Program-made: the position numbers and the translations under genes
Notes under the pieces: generated by a model
The model's input: the letters and a program-made list of their open reading frames with translations, nothing else
The model's database searches: none
What the model was told of the DNA's origin: nothing
DNA from: Inhella sp.
GTDB taxonomy: Bacteria > Pseudomonadota > Gammaproteobacteria > Burkholderiales > Burkholderiaceae_C
Length of the DNA: 64,000 bases
Assembly: GCF_027532025.1 (NCBI RefSeq)
Contig: NZ_JAPZSY010000012.1
Location: 61,647 to 125,646 of the forward strand
Direction: 5' to 3'
Part shown: positions 25,981-35,487 of the stretch, in pieces
How positions within the stretch are numbered: the first letter of the stretch is position 1
Layout of the letters: the number at the start of each line of letters is the position of its first letter

Positions 25981-27066
25981 ATGACGCACCCCACCCCCGA
26001 CGGCACCGCTTGGTGGAAGGACTGGACCCAGTACTTCTGCCCGGGGCCGCGTCGCGTCTTCAGCGCCGACGAGATGGCCGTGGCCGGACAACAGCCTTGG
26101 CCCAGCGGCATCGACTCCTTCCTCTACGCCAACGTGGTGATGCTGCTGGTGGTGTCGAGCCTGTACTGGCCGCGGGCCACCGCCGCCGTGGCCTGGATCG
26201 GGGGGCTGACGCTGACCTGGGCCGTGCTGGCGGTGGCGCGCTGGCTGTGGCGCGGGCCCAGCCGTCGGCGCTTGGCCCTCGCGAGCTATGGAGCGGTTGG
26301 GCTCTTGATGGTGCTGCTGTTCGGGCTGGGCGCCTGGCTGGATCGGGGCGACGAGGCTGCGGGCGTGGCGCTGCTGGGTGTGTTCGTGTTCGTGACCACC
26401 AGTTGGCTGCTGCTGGTGATCTTTCGGGTGGCGCAGATCGAGGCGCGCTTGCGCGAGATTGCCGATCAACAGCAGCAGCTGGCCCTGAGCCGGCGCCTGG
26501 CCACGGCGCAGATCCACCCGCACTTTCTGTTCAACACCCTGGCCAGCCTGACGCATTGGGTGGAGGTGGGCGATGCGCGCGCCGCGCCCTTGCTGAAGAA
26601 CCTGGCGACTTACCTGCGCGCCACCTTGCCGCTGTTCGAGCGCGAAAGCATGCCGCTGGCCGAGGAATGGGCCTTGGTGCGCACCTACCTGGCCATCATG
26701 CAGGTGAGGCTGGGCGAGCGACTGCGCTGGTCCATCGAGCACGACCCGGCGCTGGACGGCCTGCTGGTGCCCCCGGGCACGGTGCTGACCCTGGTGGAGA
26801 ACGCCATCACCCACGGCATCGAGCCCGCGCTGCGGGGCGGCACCGTGACCCTGCACAGCGAGCGCTTGCCCGACGGCCGCGCGCGGATCCGCGTGGACGA
26901 CGATGGCGCGGGCCTGCCGCAACCCTTCAAGCCCGGCCTGGGCTTGAGCAACACCCGCGACCGCTTCCGCCATCTGTATGGCGAACGTGCCCAACTCACC
27001 CTCCAGCCGCTGCACGCCGACGGCAGCGGCTGCCGCTCCGACGTCCTGATCCACGACTCGCCATGA
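25981..27066 (+). CDS. LytS/AlgZ-type sensor histidine kinase
   Basis: 361 residues. Four membrane segments (about 48-150) follow a short cytoplasmic N-terminus; then come a coiled linker and the His_kinase domain with the phospho-acceptor His in ATAQIHPHFLFNTLASL, and an ATPase domain with LVENAITHGIEPAL and GLGLSNTRDRF. There is no separate sensor domain, so the membrane part probably senses. The stop overlaps the response-regulator ATG as ATGA, so the two form one system. Confidence 0.9.
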   Translation: MTHPTPDGTAWWKDWTQYFCPGPRRVFSADEMAVAGQQPWPSGIDSFLYANVVMLLVVSSLYWPRATAAVAWIGGLTLTWAVLAVARWLWRGPSRRRLALASYGAVGLLMVLLFGLGAWLDRGDEAAGVALLGVFVFVTTSWLLLVIFRVAQIEARLREIADQQQQLALSRRLATAQIHPHFLFNTLASLTHWVEVGDARAAPLLKNLATYLRATLPLFERESMPLAEEWALVRTYLAIMQVRLGERLRWSIEHDPALDGLLVPPGTVLTLVENAITHGIEPALRGGTVTLHSERLPDGRARIRVDDDGAGLPQPFKPGLGLSNTRDRFRHLYGERAQLTLQPLHADGSGCRSDVLIHDSP

Positions 27067-27821
27067 CCCCATTCAAGATCCTCATCGCCGACGACGAAGA
27101 AGGCCCGCGCGACCAGATGAAAGCCGCACTGGCCCGCTTGTGGCCCCAGGCGCAGTTGGTGGCGGCGGCCACCAACGGCGTCGATGCCTGGGACGCCGTG
27201 CTGGAGCACGAGCCCGACGTCGCCTTTTTGGACATCCGCATGCCGGGCCTCACGGGCCTGGACGTGGCGCGCCGGGCCAGCCAGTTGGCCTCGCCGCCGC
27301 AGGTGGTGTTTGTCACCGCGTTCAACGACCACGCTTTGGCAGCTTTTGACGCGGGGGCCATCGACTACGTGCTCAAGCCCTTGGACGACGCCCGACTGCA
27401 GCGCGCGATCGACAAGCTCAAAGCCCGCACGGCCCCCGCGGTGCCTGCGCCGGATTTGACCCAGCTTTTGCAGGCCTTGATGCCGGCCCGCGCGGCCAGC
27501 CCGCGCCCAATTCAGGCGAGCGTGGGCAAGGAGATCAAGCTGATCCAGCCCGACGAGGTGGTGTTTTTCGAGAGCGACACGCGTTACACCCGGGTGGTGA
27601 CGGCCGATCAAGAAGCGCTGATCCGGACGCCTTTGAAGGAGTTGATCGCCACCCTGGATGCCGAGGTGTTCTGGCAGGTGCACCGCTCGGTGCTGGTCAA
27701 CAGCCGCCACATCGCCAGCGCCGTGCGCATCGACGAAAACAACATGCAGCTGACCCTCAAGGGCCGCCCGGAAAAGTTGCCGGTATCGCGGCAGTTCCAG
27801 GGCCTGTTCAAGGGCCAGTGA
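27063..27821 (+). CDS. LytTR-family response regulator
   Basis: 252 residues. Receiver domain: acidic pair DDEE near the start, phospho-Asp in DVAFLDIRMPG, Lys in YVLKPLDD. The C-terminal LytTR DNA-binding domain holds IKLIQPDEVVFFESDTRYT and FWQVHRSVLVNSRHI. Such AlgR/LytR-type regulators bind pairs of 9-10-bp direct repeats. Partner of the kinase just upstream. It is convergent with an unrelated NarL-type regulator seven bases away. Confidence 0.92.
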   Translation: MTPFKILIADDEEGPRDQMKAALARLWPQAQLVAAATNGVDAWDAVLEHEPDVAFLDIRMPGLTGLDVARRASQLASPPQVVFVTAFNDHALAAFDAGAIDYVLKPLDDARLQRAIDKLKARTAPAVPAPDLTQLLQALMPARAASPRPIQASVGKEIKLIQPDEVVFFESDTRYTRVVTADQEALIRTPLKELIATLDAEVFWQVHRSVLVNSRHIASAVRIDENNMQLTLKGRPEKLPVSRQFQGLFKGQ

Positions 27822-27828
27822 GGCCCCT

Positions 27829-28485
27829 TCAGATCCAACCCAAATCGATCGCCCGCAGCACGGCCTGCGTGCGGTCGCGCACGCCCATCTTGGCGAAGAT
27901 GGCCGAGCAGTGGTTTTTGATGACGCCCTCGCTGTTGCCCAGCAAGGTGGCGATTTCGGTGTTCGAGCGGCCGGAAGCCACCAGGCGCAGCACCTGCAGC
28001 TCTTTGGGGCTGAGCGGCTCGGGGTCGGGCAGGCCCTCGAAAGCGCGCTCGGTGGCGCCCGGGCGCGTGGCGCGTTCGGTCAGGCCGGGGCGCAGGGCCA
28101 GGCCACCGGCGGCCACGTCGCGCAAGGCCTGGGCCAGGGTGTCCACGCTGATGGCCTTGAGCAGAAACCCCTTGGCGCCGGCGCGCGCAGCCTCATCGAA
28201 AGCCTCGCGGTCGTCGAAGGTAGTGAGCAGCACCACGGGCACGGCCAACGCCCGCGCCGCCAGCGCCCGGATGAGGCCGATGCCGTCCAGCCGCGGCATG
28301 CGCATGTCGCTGAGCACCACGTCGGGCGGGTCGGCCTGGATCATCATGAGGGCCTGCGCGCCGTCTTCGGCCTCGCCCACCAGTTGAAGGTCGGGGCACA
28401 GGGCGAGCAGGCCCTTGAGGCCTTCGCGCACCAGTTGCTGGTCTTCGACGAGCAACACGCGGATGGGGGTGGCTGGAGCTGTCAT
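27829..28485 (-). CDS. NarL/FixJ-family response regulator
   Basis: 218 residues from the ATG at 28485, which overlaps the kinase stop as ATGA. Receiver: VEDQQLVREGLKGLL, phospho-Asp in VVLSDMRMPRLDG, Lys in FLLKAIS. The C-terminal LuxR-type helix-turn-helix is LSPKELQVLRLVASGRSNTEI. The regulated genes are unknown. Confidence 0.93.
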   Translation of the reverse strand: MTAPATPIRVLLVEDQQLVREGLKGLLALCPDLQLVGEAEDGAQALMMIQADPPDVVLSDMRMPRLDGIGLIRALAARALAVPVVLLTTFDDREAFDEAARAGAKGFLLKAISVDTLAQALRDVAAGGLALRPGLTERATRPGATERAFEGLPDPEPLSPKELQVLRLVASGRSNTEIATLLGNSEGVIKNHCSAIFAKMGVRDRTQAVLRAIDLGWI

Positions 28486-29747
28486 GCGGGGGTCTCCGGG
28501 TCGCGCGGGCAGCGCAGTTCGATCAAAAAGCCGGGCTGCTGGCGCAGGATGTCCAGCCGCCCTCCCAATTCTGCGAGGCGTTCGCGCATGCCGGTCAGGC
28601 CGTTGCCGGCCTTCAGCTTGCCTTGGCCCTGGCCGTCGTCTTCGATGCGGATGCAGACCGTTGGCCCTTCGGCGCGCACCTGGATGGCGAGGTGCCGCGC
28701 ACGGGCATGGCGAACGGCGTTGGTGACGGCCTCTTGCACGCAGCGCAGCAGGGCGTGCGCGCTGCGCGGCCCCAGGTTGCGCACGGCCTCGGGGTCGAGG
28801 TCGAGGGCGATGCGGGGCGACTCGATGCCCTGGGCCAGCGCCTGCAATGCGGCCGACAGGTCGATGCGCGCATGCTCGCGCTGCAGGCTCACGGCCTGGC
28901 GCACATCGGCCAGCAACTGCTCGGCCACACCGCGCGCCTTGCCCAGGGCGGCCGCGGCCTCGGTCCCCTGGTGGCGGGCCAGCAGGGCTTCGCCCAGCTG
29001 CAACTGCAGGTTCAGCGCCGTCAGGTGGTGGCCCATCAGGTCGTGCAGCTCGCGCGCGAGGCCCAGGCGCTCGCTGTAGCGCAGCTGCTCGTCGTGCAAT
29101 TGCTCGGCCGACAGGCGCTCGGCCAGCACGGCCTGCAACCAACGGCGCTTGTCGGCCTGCGCCGCGGTCAGGCGCCCCAGCCCAAAACCCAGGCCGTACA
29201 AGGCCACCATCCACAGCCCCTGGGTGAGCAAAGCGGGCATGGCGCCCTGGGCCTGTTCGAGCCGCTGGGCCTCGGTCGGCAAGAAGGCGTACAGCGCCAG
29301 GGCCAGCAGCACCTGCAAGGCGGCAAACGCCAGCGCCCCACGGGCCGACAGCATGAGGCCCGCGAGCACCGTGACCAAGAACGCCAGGGCCGGCGTGACG
29401 GCAAAGGCCAGCAGGTCCAGCGCCAGCAGCCAGGCCCAGACATGACGCGGCGGGGTGTCCAAGAACGGCTGCCGCGCCAACCGCCAAAGGCCCCAGCCGG
29501 TGGGCAGCATCAGCGCCAGGCTCATCAGCAGCGGCGCCCGGTCCCGGGCTTGGCCTCCGGCCAGTTGCCACAGCTGGTTGATCAAGCCGTCGAAGGGTTC
29601 GGCAGCGGCACCGGTCAACGCGGCCAAGGCGGCGCGCAGCTCCAAGAGCACCAGCACCACGGCCACGCCGCGCAAGGCAAAGGAAGGCTCGACCAAGCGG
29701 TCGAGCCATGGGCGCGAGGGGCCGTGAGGCGGGGAAGCAGGCGGCAT
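28482..29747 (-). CDS. DesK/NarX-type (HisKA_3) sensor histidine kinase
   Basis: 421 residues. The N-terminal half has about six membrane segments (25-200). The dimerisation domain carries the phospho-acceptor His in LARELHDLMGHHLTAL, and the ATPase domain has VQEAVTNAVRHARARH, IEDDGQGQG and GNGLTGMRERLAEL. This pairs with the NarL-type regulator downstream in the same unit. The membrane-embedded sensor with no periplasmic domain resembles DesK-like sensing of membrane state, but that is inference. Confidence 0.92.
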   Translation of the reverse strand: MPPASPPHGPSRPWLDRLVEPSFALRGVAVVLVLLELRAALAALTGAAAEPFDGLINQLWQLAGGQARDRAPLLMSLALMLPTGWGLWRLARQPFLDTPPRHVWAWLLALDLLAFAVTPALAFLVTVLAGLMLSARGALAFAALQVLLALALYAFLPTEAQRLEQAQGAMPALLTQGLWMVALYGLGFGLGRLTAAQADKRRWLQAVLAERLSAEQLHDEQLRYSERLGLARELHDLMGHHLTALNLQLQLGEALLARHQGTEAAAALGKARGVAEQLLADVRQAVSLQREHARIDLSAALQALAQGIESPRIALDLDPEAVRNLGPRSAHALLRCVQEAVTNAVRHARARHLAIQVRAEGPTVCIRIEDDGQGQGKLKAGNGLTGMRERLAELGGRLDILRQQPGFLIELRCPRDPETPA

Positions 29748-29786
29748 GGCGCGGAGCCTAGCGCGCGCGGCGCTCGCCGCCTTTGG

Positions 29787-30902
29787 TCATGCAAGCCAGG
29801 GTTGAGCCTGATCGATGACGGCACCACCCAGACACACGTCGCCGTCGTACAGCACGGCGCTTTGGCCGGGCGTCACCGCCCATTGCGGCGCGTCGAAGCT
29901 CAGTTGCGAGCCGGCGAGTGCGCAGGGCGCGTCGGTCTGGCGGTAGCGCGTCTTGGCAGCGTAGCGTCCATCGGCGGGCGCTGAGTCGGCGATCCACGAC
30001 GGGTCGGTGAAGCGCAAGCCACGGCTTTGCAGGAGGGGGTGCTCGTGGCCCTGCACCACCACCAAGCGGTTGCGTTCGATGTCTTTGGCGGCGACGAACC
30101 AGGGCGCGTGCTCGCCGCCGCCGCGCGGCGCGCCCTTTTCCTTGACGCCGCCGATGCCCAGACCCTGGCGTTGGCCCAGCGTGTAGAAGCTCAGGCCCAC
30201 GTGCTGCCCCAAGCGGCGCCCGCGTTCGTCAACGATGTCGCCGGGCGCATGGCTCAGGTAGCGGTTCAAGAACTCGCGAAACGGCCGCTCGCCGATGAAG
30301 CAAATGCCGGTGCTGTCCTTCTTCTTGGCGTTGGGCAGGCCCCACTCGGCGGCCAAGCGACGCACCTCGGTCTTGGGCAGCTCGCCCACGGGGAACAGCA
30401 CCTTGCTGAGCTGGGCTTGCGTCAGGCGGTGCAGGAAGTAGCTCTGGTCCTTCAGCGGGTCCAGGCCCTTGAGCAGTTGCGACTCACCGCTGGGCAACAG
30501 GCGTCGACGGGCGTAGTGGCCGGTGGCGATGGCGTCGGCCCCGCGGGCCACGGCATGATCCAGGAAGGCCTTGAACTTGATCTCGGCGTTGCACAGGATG
30601 TCGGGGTTGGGTGTGCGCCCGGCCTGGTACTCGCGCAAGAACTCGGCAAAAACGCGGTCCTTGTACTCGGCGGCGAAATTGACGTGCTCGATCTCGATGC
30701 CGATGACCTCGGCGACCGAGGCGGCGTCCACGAAGTCCACGTTGGACGAGCAGTACCCGCTGTGGTCGTCGTCCTCCCAGTTCTTCATGAAGATGCCGAT
30801 GACCTCGTGGCCCTGCCGCTTGAGCAGGGCGGCGGAGACGGCGGAATCCACGCCGCCAGACAGGCCGACGACGATGCGTTGTTTGGGGATGGAGGTGGAC
30901 AT
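29787..30902 (-). CDS. mnmA: tRNA 2-thiouridylase MnmA
   Basis: Adds sulfur to U34 of tRNA-Lys, -Glu and -Gln in the cytosol, taking it from the IscS/Tus relay. 371 residues from the ATG at 30902. PP-loop SGGVDS (15-20), catalytic Cys104 in [10 protein letters not shown] and persulfide Cys201 in STGICFIG, then [19 protein letters not shown]. It is divergent from the RlmN-like gene with 84 bases between starts, so their promoters share that stretch. Confidence 0.97.
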   Translation of the reverse strand: MSTSIPKQRIVVGLSGGVDSAVSAALLKRQGHEVIGIFMKNWEDDDHSGYCSSNVDFVDAASVAEVIGIEIEHVNFAAEYKDRVFAEFLREYQAGRTPNPDILCNAEIKFKAFLDHAVARGADAIATGHYARRRLLPSGESQLLKGLDPLKDQSYFLHRLTQAQLSKVLFPVGELPKTEVRRLAAEWGLPNAKKKDSTGICFIGERPFREFLNRYLSHAPGDIVDERGRRLGQHVGLSFYTLGQRQGLGIGGVKEKGAPRGGGEHAPWFVAAKDIERNRLVVVQGHEHPLLQSRGLRFTDPSWIADSAPADGRYAAKTRYRQTDAPCALAGSQLSFDAPQWAVTPGQSAVLYDGDVCLGGAVIDQAQPWLA

Positions 30903-30986
30903 CACCCCGCCATTGTCGACAGCCCTGCCGGCCAACGCACGGAACCGGTGGCGCAGTCGGTCAGCACCCCCTGGACAATCGGGCCC

Positions 30987-32054
30987 ATGCCCATGACCCA
31001 CCTGGCCGATATCGACCGCCATCTGGCGGCTCTGGGCGCCTTGCCCGAGCACCGCCGCCGGGTGCTGCGTCACTGGCTGCAGGCCATCCCCCTGGACCGC
31101 GGTCGCAAGGCGCTCGAGCACTACCTGCCCAAGCCGCTTCGCCAAGCCCTGCCCGCGTTGATGACCGAGTGGCAACACTTGGCCACCCTGCACGCGCGCG
31201 AGCCCAGCGAAGACGGCGCCGAGCGCCTGCTGCTGCGCTTGCACGACGGGCAAAGCGTCGAGGCCGTGCTCCTGCCTCGGGGTGGGCTGTGCATCAGCAG
31301 CCAAGTGGGCTGTGCCGTGGGCTGCGGCTTTTGCATGACGGGCACCTTGGGCCTGATCCGCCAGCTCGGCAGCGCCGAGCTGCTGGCGCAGGTGGCCACG
31401 GCGCGAACGCTGCGCGCGGTCGACAAGGTGGTGTTCATGGGGATGGGCGAGCCGGCGCACAACCTGGACGCGGTGCTGGAGGCCATCGAGACCCTGGGCG
31501 TTGAGGGTGGCATCGGACACAAGAACCTGGTCTTCAGCACCGTGGGCGACGAACGCGTGTTCGAGCGCCTGGGCCAGGGCGCCGTGAAGCCGGCGCTGGC
31601 CCTGAGCTTGCACACCACCCAGCCCGCGTTGCGCGAAACACTGCTGCCGCGCGCCCCACGCCTGAGCCCGGAGTGGCTGATGGCCCAAGCCTGCGACTAC
31701 GCCCGCCGCACCGGCTACCCGCTGCAGGTGCAGTGGACGCTGCTGGAGGGCGTGAACGACGGCGACGACGAGGTGGAGCGCCTGGTGCGCCTGATGCGCG
31801 GCCAGCCCGCCATGCTGAACCTGATCCCCTTCAACACCGTGCCGGGGCTGCCGTTCCGCCGCCCGAGCTGGGACGCCTGCCGCGACCTAGCGCGCCGCCT
31901 GCATGCGCGGGGCATCCTGACCAAGCTGCGGGACTCGGCTGGGCAGGACGTGGAAGGCGGCTGCGGGCAGCTGCGGGCGCGGCTGCAGCCCGTCAGGCTG
32001 CAACGGCGAGGTGCTGAGCCCGACCCCGGTCGGCCATCCGCCACGTCCGCCTGA
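30987..32054 (+). CDS. RlmN-like radical SAM RNA methyltransferase
   Basis: 355 residues. The radical SAM triad is Cys109, Cys113 and Cys116 in [13 protein letters not shown], binding a 4Fe-4S cluster. It is followed by [16 protein letters not shown] and, near the C-terminus, the methyl-carrying Cys in EGGCGQLRA. These are the marks of the RlmN/Cfr family, which methylates A2503 of 23S rRNA, and of tRNA A37 for RlmN. The N-terminal accessory domain is shorter than in E. coli RlmN (384 residues) and the C-terminal tail is Arg/Pro-rich. The standard rlmN of this group usually lies next to ndk and hisS, so this may be a second, diverged copy. Confidence 0.82.
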   Translation: MPMTHLADIDRHLAALGALPEHRRRVLRHWLQAIPLDRGRKALEHYLPKPLRQALPALMTEWQHLATLHAREPSEDGAERLLLRLHDGQSVEAVLLPRGGLCISSQVGCAVGCGFCMTGTLGLIRQLGSAELLAQVATARTLRAVDKVVFMGMGEPAHNLDAVLEAIETLGVEGGIGHKNLVFSTVGDERVFERLGQGAVKPALALSLHTTQPALRETLLPRAPRLSPEWLMAQACDYARRTGYPLQVQWTLLEGVNDGDDEVERLVRLMRGQPAMLNLIPFNTVPGLPFRRPSWDACRDLARRLHARGILTKLRDSAGQDVEGGCGQLRARLQPVRLQRRGAEPDPGRPSATSA

Positions 32055-32086
32055 CCCCAACCGGACCGCGCCCAGCGGATGAGGTC

Positions 32087-33352
32087 TCAGGGCCCAGGGG
32101 TTTCCGTGCTGAAGTGGTAGGTCGTGCGCTTGCGGGGCGACAAGTAATCGAACACCGCCGCCGGCAACTGCTGGGGCCGCAGGGTGCTGGCCACCGTCAC
32201 GTCAGGCTCCTGCTCCAGGTCCACCACGATGGCGCCCTCCTTGGGCACCGCCGGGTCGTACACCAGCACCGTGGGTTTGAGCGGGCGCGAGCTGTTGACC
32301 GACACCACCATGCCCATGGTGCCGTTGCTCAGGGCCACCACAGTGCCCGGCGGGTAGATGCCCACGCTGCGCACGAAGGTGGTCAGCACCGTGGCGTCAA
32401 AGTGCGAACGGCGCTGGCCGTAGATCAGCGACAGCGCCTCGTGGGGCGTCAGGGCCTGCTTGGGGTCCACCGGGTTGCACAGGTTGTCGTAGGCGTTGAC
32501 CAGGCAAACGATGCGCGTGAGCAGGCTCATTTGCGTGCCGGTGAGCTTGCGGGGGTAACCGCTGCCGTCCACATGCTCATGGTGTTGCTCAATGATGGCG
32601 CGCACCTCGGGTGCGACCCCCATATTGCGCGCGATGTCCACGCCCTTGGCGGGGTGGGTTTCAAACACGTGCATCTCCGCCGGGGTGAGCGCGCCGGCCT
32701 TGCGAGCCACGCGCTCCGGCAGCTCACTCTTGCCGATGTCGTGCAGCAAAGCGCCCAGGCCGATCAACTTGAGGGTGGGGGCCGGGGCCTTCAGCTCTCG
32801 GCCCAGGATCATGGACAAGATGGCGACGTTCAACGAATGCACGTAGACGTCCTCGCCGCCCACCTTGTCGGCCATCAGCTGGATGGCCACATCGGCGTCC
32901 ACCAGCATGGTGTCGGCGATGCCCCCGATCAGTTCTCCCGCCTCGGCATAGGCTTGCTTGGGCTTGGCGAACAACGATTGGGTGATGGACTTGACCGCAT
33001 GGCCGCTGGACACCAAGGCCCGCTCGCAGGCCTGAATCTTGGCCTGGCGCGCCGCCATGCGCTCCAAACGCGCGCGCTTGGCCAGCATCATCGGATCGTC
33101 CGCTGCGGGCGTCGCAGGCGGGTGTGACCGGGCCCGCTGATCCGGCATGGGCAAGGGTTCGACGTCGCTGCGCTCGGGGTCGTAGCGCAAGGCTTGGATG
33201 CCCAGCGCCTGAATGGCCGCCACCTGGTACAGGGTTTTGATCTTGAAACTAGAGAAGGTGAAGGGGTGCGAGGTCCAGGGCAGGTCCAGGTGCACGTACA
33301 TCCCGATGCAGAGTTGATCGGGGCTTATGCGAGGTTCTTTGTCCGACACCAT
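32087..33352 (-). CDS. HD-GYP domain protein (cyclic-di-GMP phosphodiesterase)
   Basis: 421 residues. The N-terminal DUF3391 (about 5-140) is typical of stand-alone HD-GYP proteins. The HD-GYP domain has HDIGK (204-208) and HHEHVDGSGYP (257-267), so metal and GYP residues are complete and hydrolysis of c-di-GMP is expected. The C-terminal 90 residues are less conserved. There is no membrane segment and no receiver. The gene stands alone between the convergent RlmN-like gene and the end of the zinc operon. Confidence 0.92.
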   Translation of the reverse strand: MVSDKEPRISPDQLCIGMYVHLDLPWTSHPFTFSSFKIKTLYQVAAIQALGIQALRYDPERSDVEPLPMPDQRARSHPPATPAADDPMMLAKRARLERMAARQAKIQACERALVSSGHAVKSITQSLFAKPKQAYAEAGELIGGIADTMLVDADVAIQLMADKVGGEDVYVHSLNVAILSMILGRELKAPAPTLKLIGLGALLHDIGKSELPERVARKAGALTPAEMHVFETHPAKGVDIARNMGVAPEVRAIIEQHHEHVDGSGYPRKLTGTQMSLLTRIVCLVNAYDNLCNPVDPKQALTPHEALSLIYGQRRSHFDATVLTTFVRSVGIYPPGTVVALSNGTMGMVVSVNSSRPLKPTVLVYDPAVPKEGAIVVDLEQEPDVTVASTLRPQQLPAAVFDYLSPRKRTTYHFSTETPGP

Positions 33353-33396
33353 CGTTCCATCCTAGTTCCTCCGGAACTCCCCGCGTGGATCGTTGT

Positions 33397-33783
33397 TCAA
33401 CCGAGCATGAGGGAGCAGCGGTCGCCACTCGCATCGCGTCCTACGCTGACCCGCTTCACCGTCCAGTTTGGTGACTGACAGCCTTGCGCGATGAAGAGGC
33501 ACAGCCCTTCCAGCGTTGGACTGACCAAGCCAGGCACCTAATTGAGAAGGTGATGGTCGAGCCTCTCGCGAACCGGCGTGATAGCAGCTCTCAAAACGGC
33601 CAAGTCCACGACCATGCAGCTCTCAGGCTGCAGGGCCGCGGTGACGACCAGCTCTGCGATGTAGGTGTGCCCATGAATCCGTCTGCTCGACTCGGTCTCT
33701 ACCGTGCGGTTCAGAGTGTGCGCGGCATCAAAGAAGAAGCGCTGGCTGAGCTCAAACCGCATGGGGCTCGCTGGTTGCTGCAT
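33397..33783 (-). pseudogene. queD: QueD-like 6-pyruvoyl-tetrahydropterin synthase homologue with an in-frame stop
   Basis: From the ATG at 33783 the frame gives MRFELSQRFFFDAAHTL, zinc His22, HGHTY (His37, His39) and LDHHLLN, then a TAG at 33538-33540. The same frame continues beyond it as VPGLVSPTLEGLCLF and VSVGRDASGDRC, clearly the rest of a QueD fold, to a TGA at 33397-33399. The Cys that normally stands four residues before the first His of HGH (catalytic in QueD) is Ser33. Either the gene is dead or the TAG is read through. An ATG at 33762 is also possible. It is last in the zinc operon, 11 bases after the homocysteine-methyltransferase gene. Confidence 0.75.
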
Positions 33784-33794
33784 GGCCGCTCGGG

Positions 33795-34820
33795 TCAATA
33801 GGGACGCGGCGCGACATCAGTGATCGCGGATCGAACCGCGGCCAGGTGCGCAGGCGTGGTGCCACAGCAGCCTCCGACCAGGTTCACCAAGCCCAACTGT
33901 GCAAACTCCCCCAGCAATCGCGCCGTCACTTCAGGGGTTTCGTCAAAGCCGGTTTCGCTCATGGGGTTGGGCAAGCCTGCGTTGGGGTAGCAGCTGATTG
34001 GGGTGTCTGACGCCACGCTGGCCAGTTCGGCCAAGTAAGGGCGCATCAACGCCGCGCCCATGGCGCAATTCAGGCCAACGGCCATGGGCTTGGCGTGGCG
34101 AATGCTGTGCCAGAACGCCGACACGGTTTGCCCACTCAACACCCGGCCTGAGGCATCGGTTACGGTGCCGCTCAGGATCAAAGGCAAGCGCTCGCCGCTG
34201 TCTTCGAAGTACGACTCGATGGCAAAGATGGCCGCTTTGGCATTGAGCGTGTCAAAGATGGTTTCGACCAAGAGCAGATCGACGCCGCCCTCGACCAAGC
34301 CCTCCACTTGCTCTCGGTAGGCCCTTTGCAGCGTTTCGAAGTCGATGTTTCGAGCGCCTGGGTCGTTGACGTCGGGGCTGATGGATGCGGTCTTGGGTGT
34401 CGGACCGATCGCGCCGGCCGCCCAGCGTGGGTGCTCGGGGGTGCTGAAGCGATCGCAGGCTTGCCGGGCCAAGCGTGCTGCTTCCCGATTCATTTCGCGG
34501 GCCAAGTGGGCCAGCCCGTAGTCGGATTGCGCGATGCAGGTGGCGCCGAATGTGTTGGTTTCGACGATGTCGCAACCCACTTCCAGGTAAGCCTCGTGGA
34601 TGCCTTGAATCAGCTGGGGCTGCGTCAAGTTCAGGAGTTCGTTGTTGCCTCGCTGGGCGGGATCGGGCGGCAGATCGGAGAAGCGATCGCCTCGGTACAT
34701 GGCCTCGTCCATCCCTTTGGACTGGATCATCGTGCCCATCGCGCCATCCAAGAGAACGATGCGTTGCCGCAGCAGGGCGGGGAGGGCCTGCGCTCGGGAG
34801 TAGGGGTGTGCTTCGCGCAT
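33795..34820 (-). CDS. homocysteine S-methyltransferase domain of methionine synthase (MetH N-terminal module as a separate gene)
   Basis: 341 residues. LLDGAMGTMIQ, DIVETNTFGA, and the zinc thiolates in VGLNCAMG and VGGCCGTTP define the homocysteine-binding barrel. It matches the first module of cobalamin-dependent MetH and lacks the folate, B12 and activation modules. In Burkholderiales MetH is commonly split into two genes, but the second half is not adjacent here; DUF1826 and a QueD remnant flank it instead. The gene may be the normal metH first half or a paralogue recruited to zinc starvation, as this site needs Zn. It starts four bases after the DUF1826 stop. Confidence 0.85.
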   Translation of the reverse strand: MREAHPYSRAQALPALLRQRIVLLDGAMGTMIQSKGMDEAMYRGDRFSDLPPDPAQRGNNELLNLTQPQLIQGIHEAYLEVGCDIVETNTFGATCIAQSDYGLAHLAREMNREAARLARQACDRFSTPEHPRWAAGAIGPTPKTASISPDVNDPGARNIDFETLQRAYREQVEGLVEGGVDLLLVETIFDTLNAKAAIFAIESYFEDSGERLPLILSGTVTDASGRVLSGQTVSAFWHSIRHAKPMAVGLNCAMGAALMRPYLAELASVASDTPISCYPNAGLPNPMSETGFDETPEVTARLLGEFAQLGLVNLVGGCCGTTPAHLAAVRSAITDVAPRPY

Positions 34821-34824
34821 GGAT

Positions 34825-35487
34825 TCAGGCCGGCTCCATGACCAACAGCAGCCGTGAGGCTTGCGTTTGGAAGTGTCGAGGGGATCGGTGCACCACCGAG
34901 GGCAGCGGCGAATGAGGGTCTTGGCCTCGGCCTTTGAGCAGCGCCACATCGCCGCGTTGAAGCTGCCGCTGCCTGGGGTGGTCTTGGTCGGGGGTACGAA
35001 GGGCTTCTTCGCTGTCTTGCGGGACGACCCATTGCGTGCCGGAGCCTCGGTACGTGCAGAGCAGACGAAGCGCGGTCCAGTCCTGGTGCCACTTGCGGCA
35101 GGCGTCGTTGTCGATTCGCTCGATGCGCAGGCGCAAGCGGGTGTTCTGGGACAGGGAGACGAACACCGCCAGCAGTCGTCGCAGGTCTTGACGGAACAAC
35201 TCCATCGCTTCGGGATGCGCCATGCGCAGCGAAGCCAGCGCGGTATCGATGGCATCGGACAGTTCATCGGTGCAACCCTGAGCGCGAAGCTGCGGCAGCT
35301 GCTCGTCGGGCAGGGCGTCTAGCCAGTCTGTCAGCGGCTTGGCAAGGCGCCGTTGCCAACAGGCCATGAGCACTTCGCTGCGCAGGATGGCCAGCAAGTC
35401 CGTGGCGCTCTGACTCACATGCGTGGACGAAAAAGCAAGCTCCGTCTCGACCACGTCAGAGCTGGGTGGGGTTGGGTGCGTCGCCAT
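34825..35487 (-). CDS. DUF1826 family protein
   Basis: 220 residues, no signal peptide, no membrane segment. It is recognised as DUF1826 by its family pattern ([20 protein letters not shown], then [11 protein letters not shown] and [13 protein letters not shown], later RGDVALLKG and VVHRSP). The His and Cys scattered in the middle could bind a metal. DUF1826 genes are known to sit with COG0523 GTPases and zinc-starvation genes, as here; the molecular role is unknown. The start at 35487 overlaps the hisI stop by 32 bases; a later start would shorten only the variable N-terminus. Confidence 0.8.
   Translation of the reverse strand: MATHPTPPSSDVVETELAFSSTHVSQSATDLLAILRSEVLMACWQRRLAKPLTDWLDALPDEQLPQLRAQGCTDELSDAIDTALASLRMAHPEAMELFRQDLRRLLAVFVSLSQNTRLRLRIERIDNDACRKWHQDWTALRLLCTYRGSGTQWVVPQDSEEALRTPDQDHPRQRQLQRGDVALLKGRGQDPHSPLPSVVHRSPRHFQTQASRLLLVMEPA

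Noticed and set aside
26010..27062. A 5' extension of the LytTR regulator overlapping the kinase gene
   Set aside because: The extension is the out-of-frame reading of the kinase. The regulator starts cleanly at the ATG at 27063 in an ATGA overlap.
27829..29709. A single 626-residue kinase-regulator fusion on the minus strand
   Set aside because: The upstream part is the wrong frame of the kinase; the kinase is encoded in another frame and stops in an ATGA overlap with the regulator.
30987..32054. Cfr-type antibiotic-resistance methylase
   Set aside because: The chromosomal housekeeping context and betaproteobacterial sequence style fit an RlmN relative. Nothing points to a mobile resistance gene.
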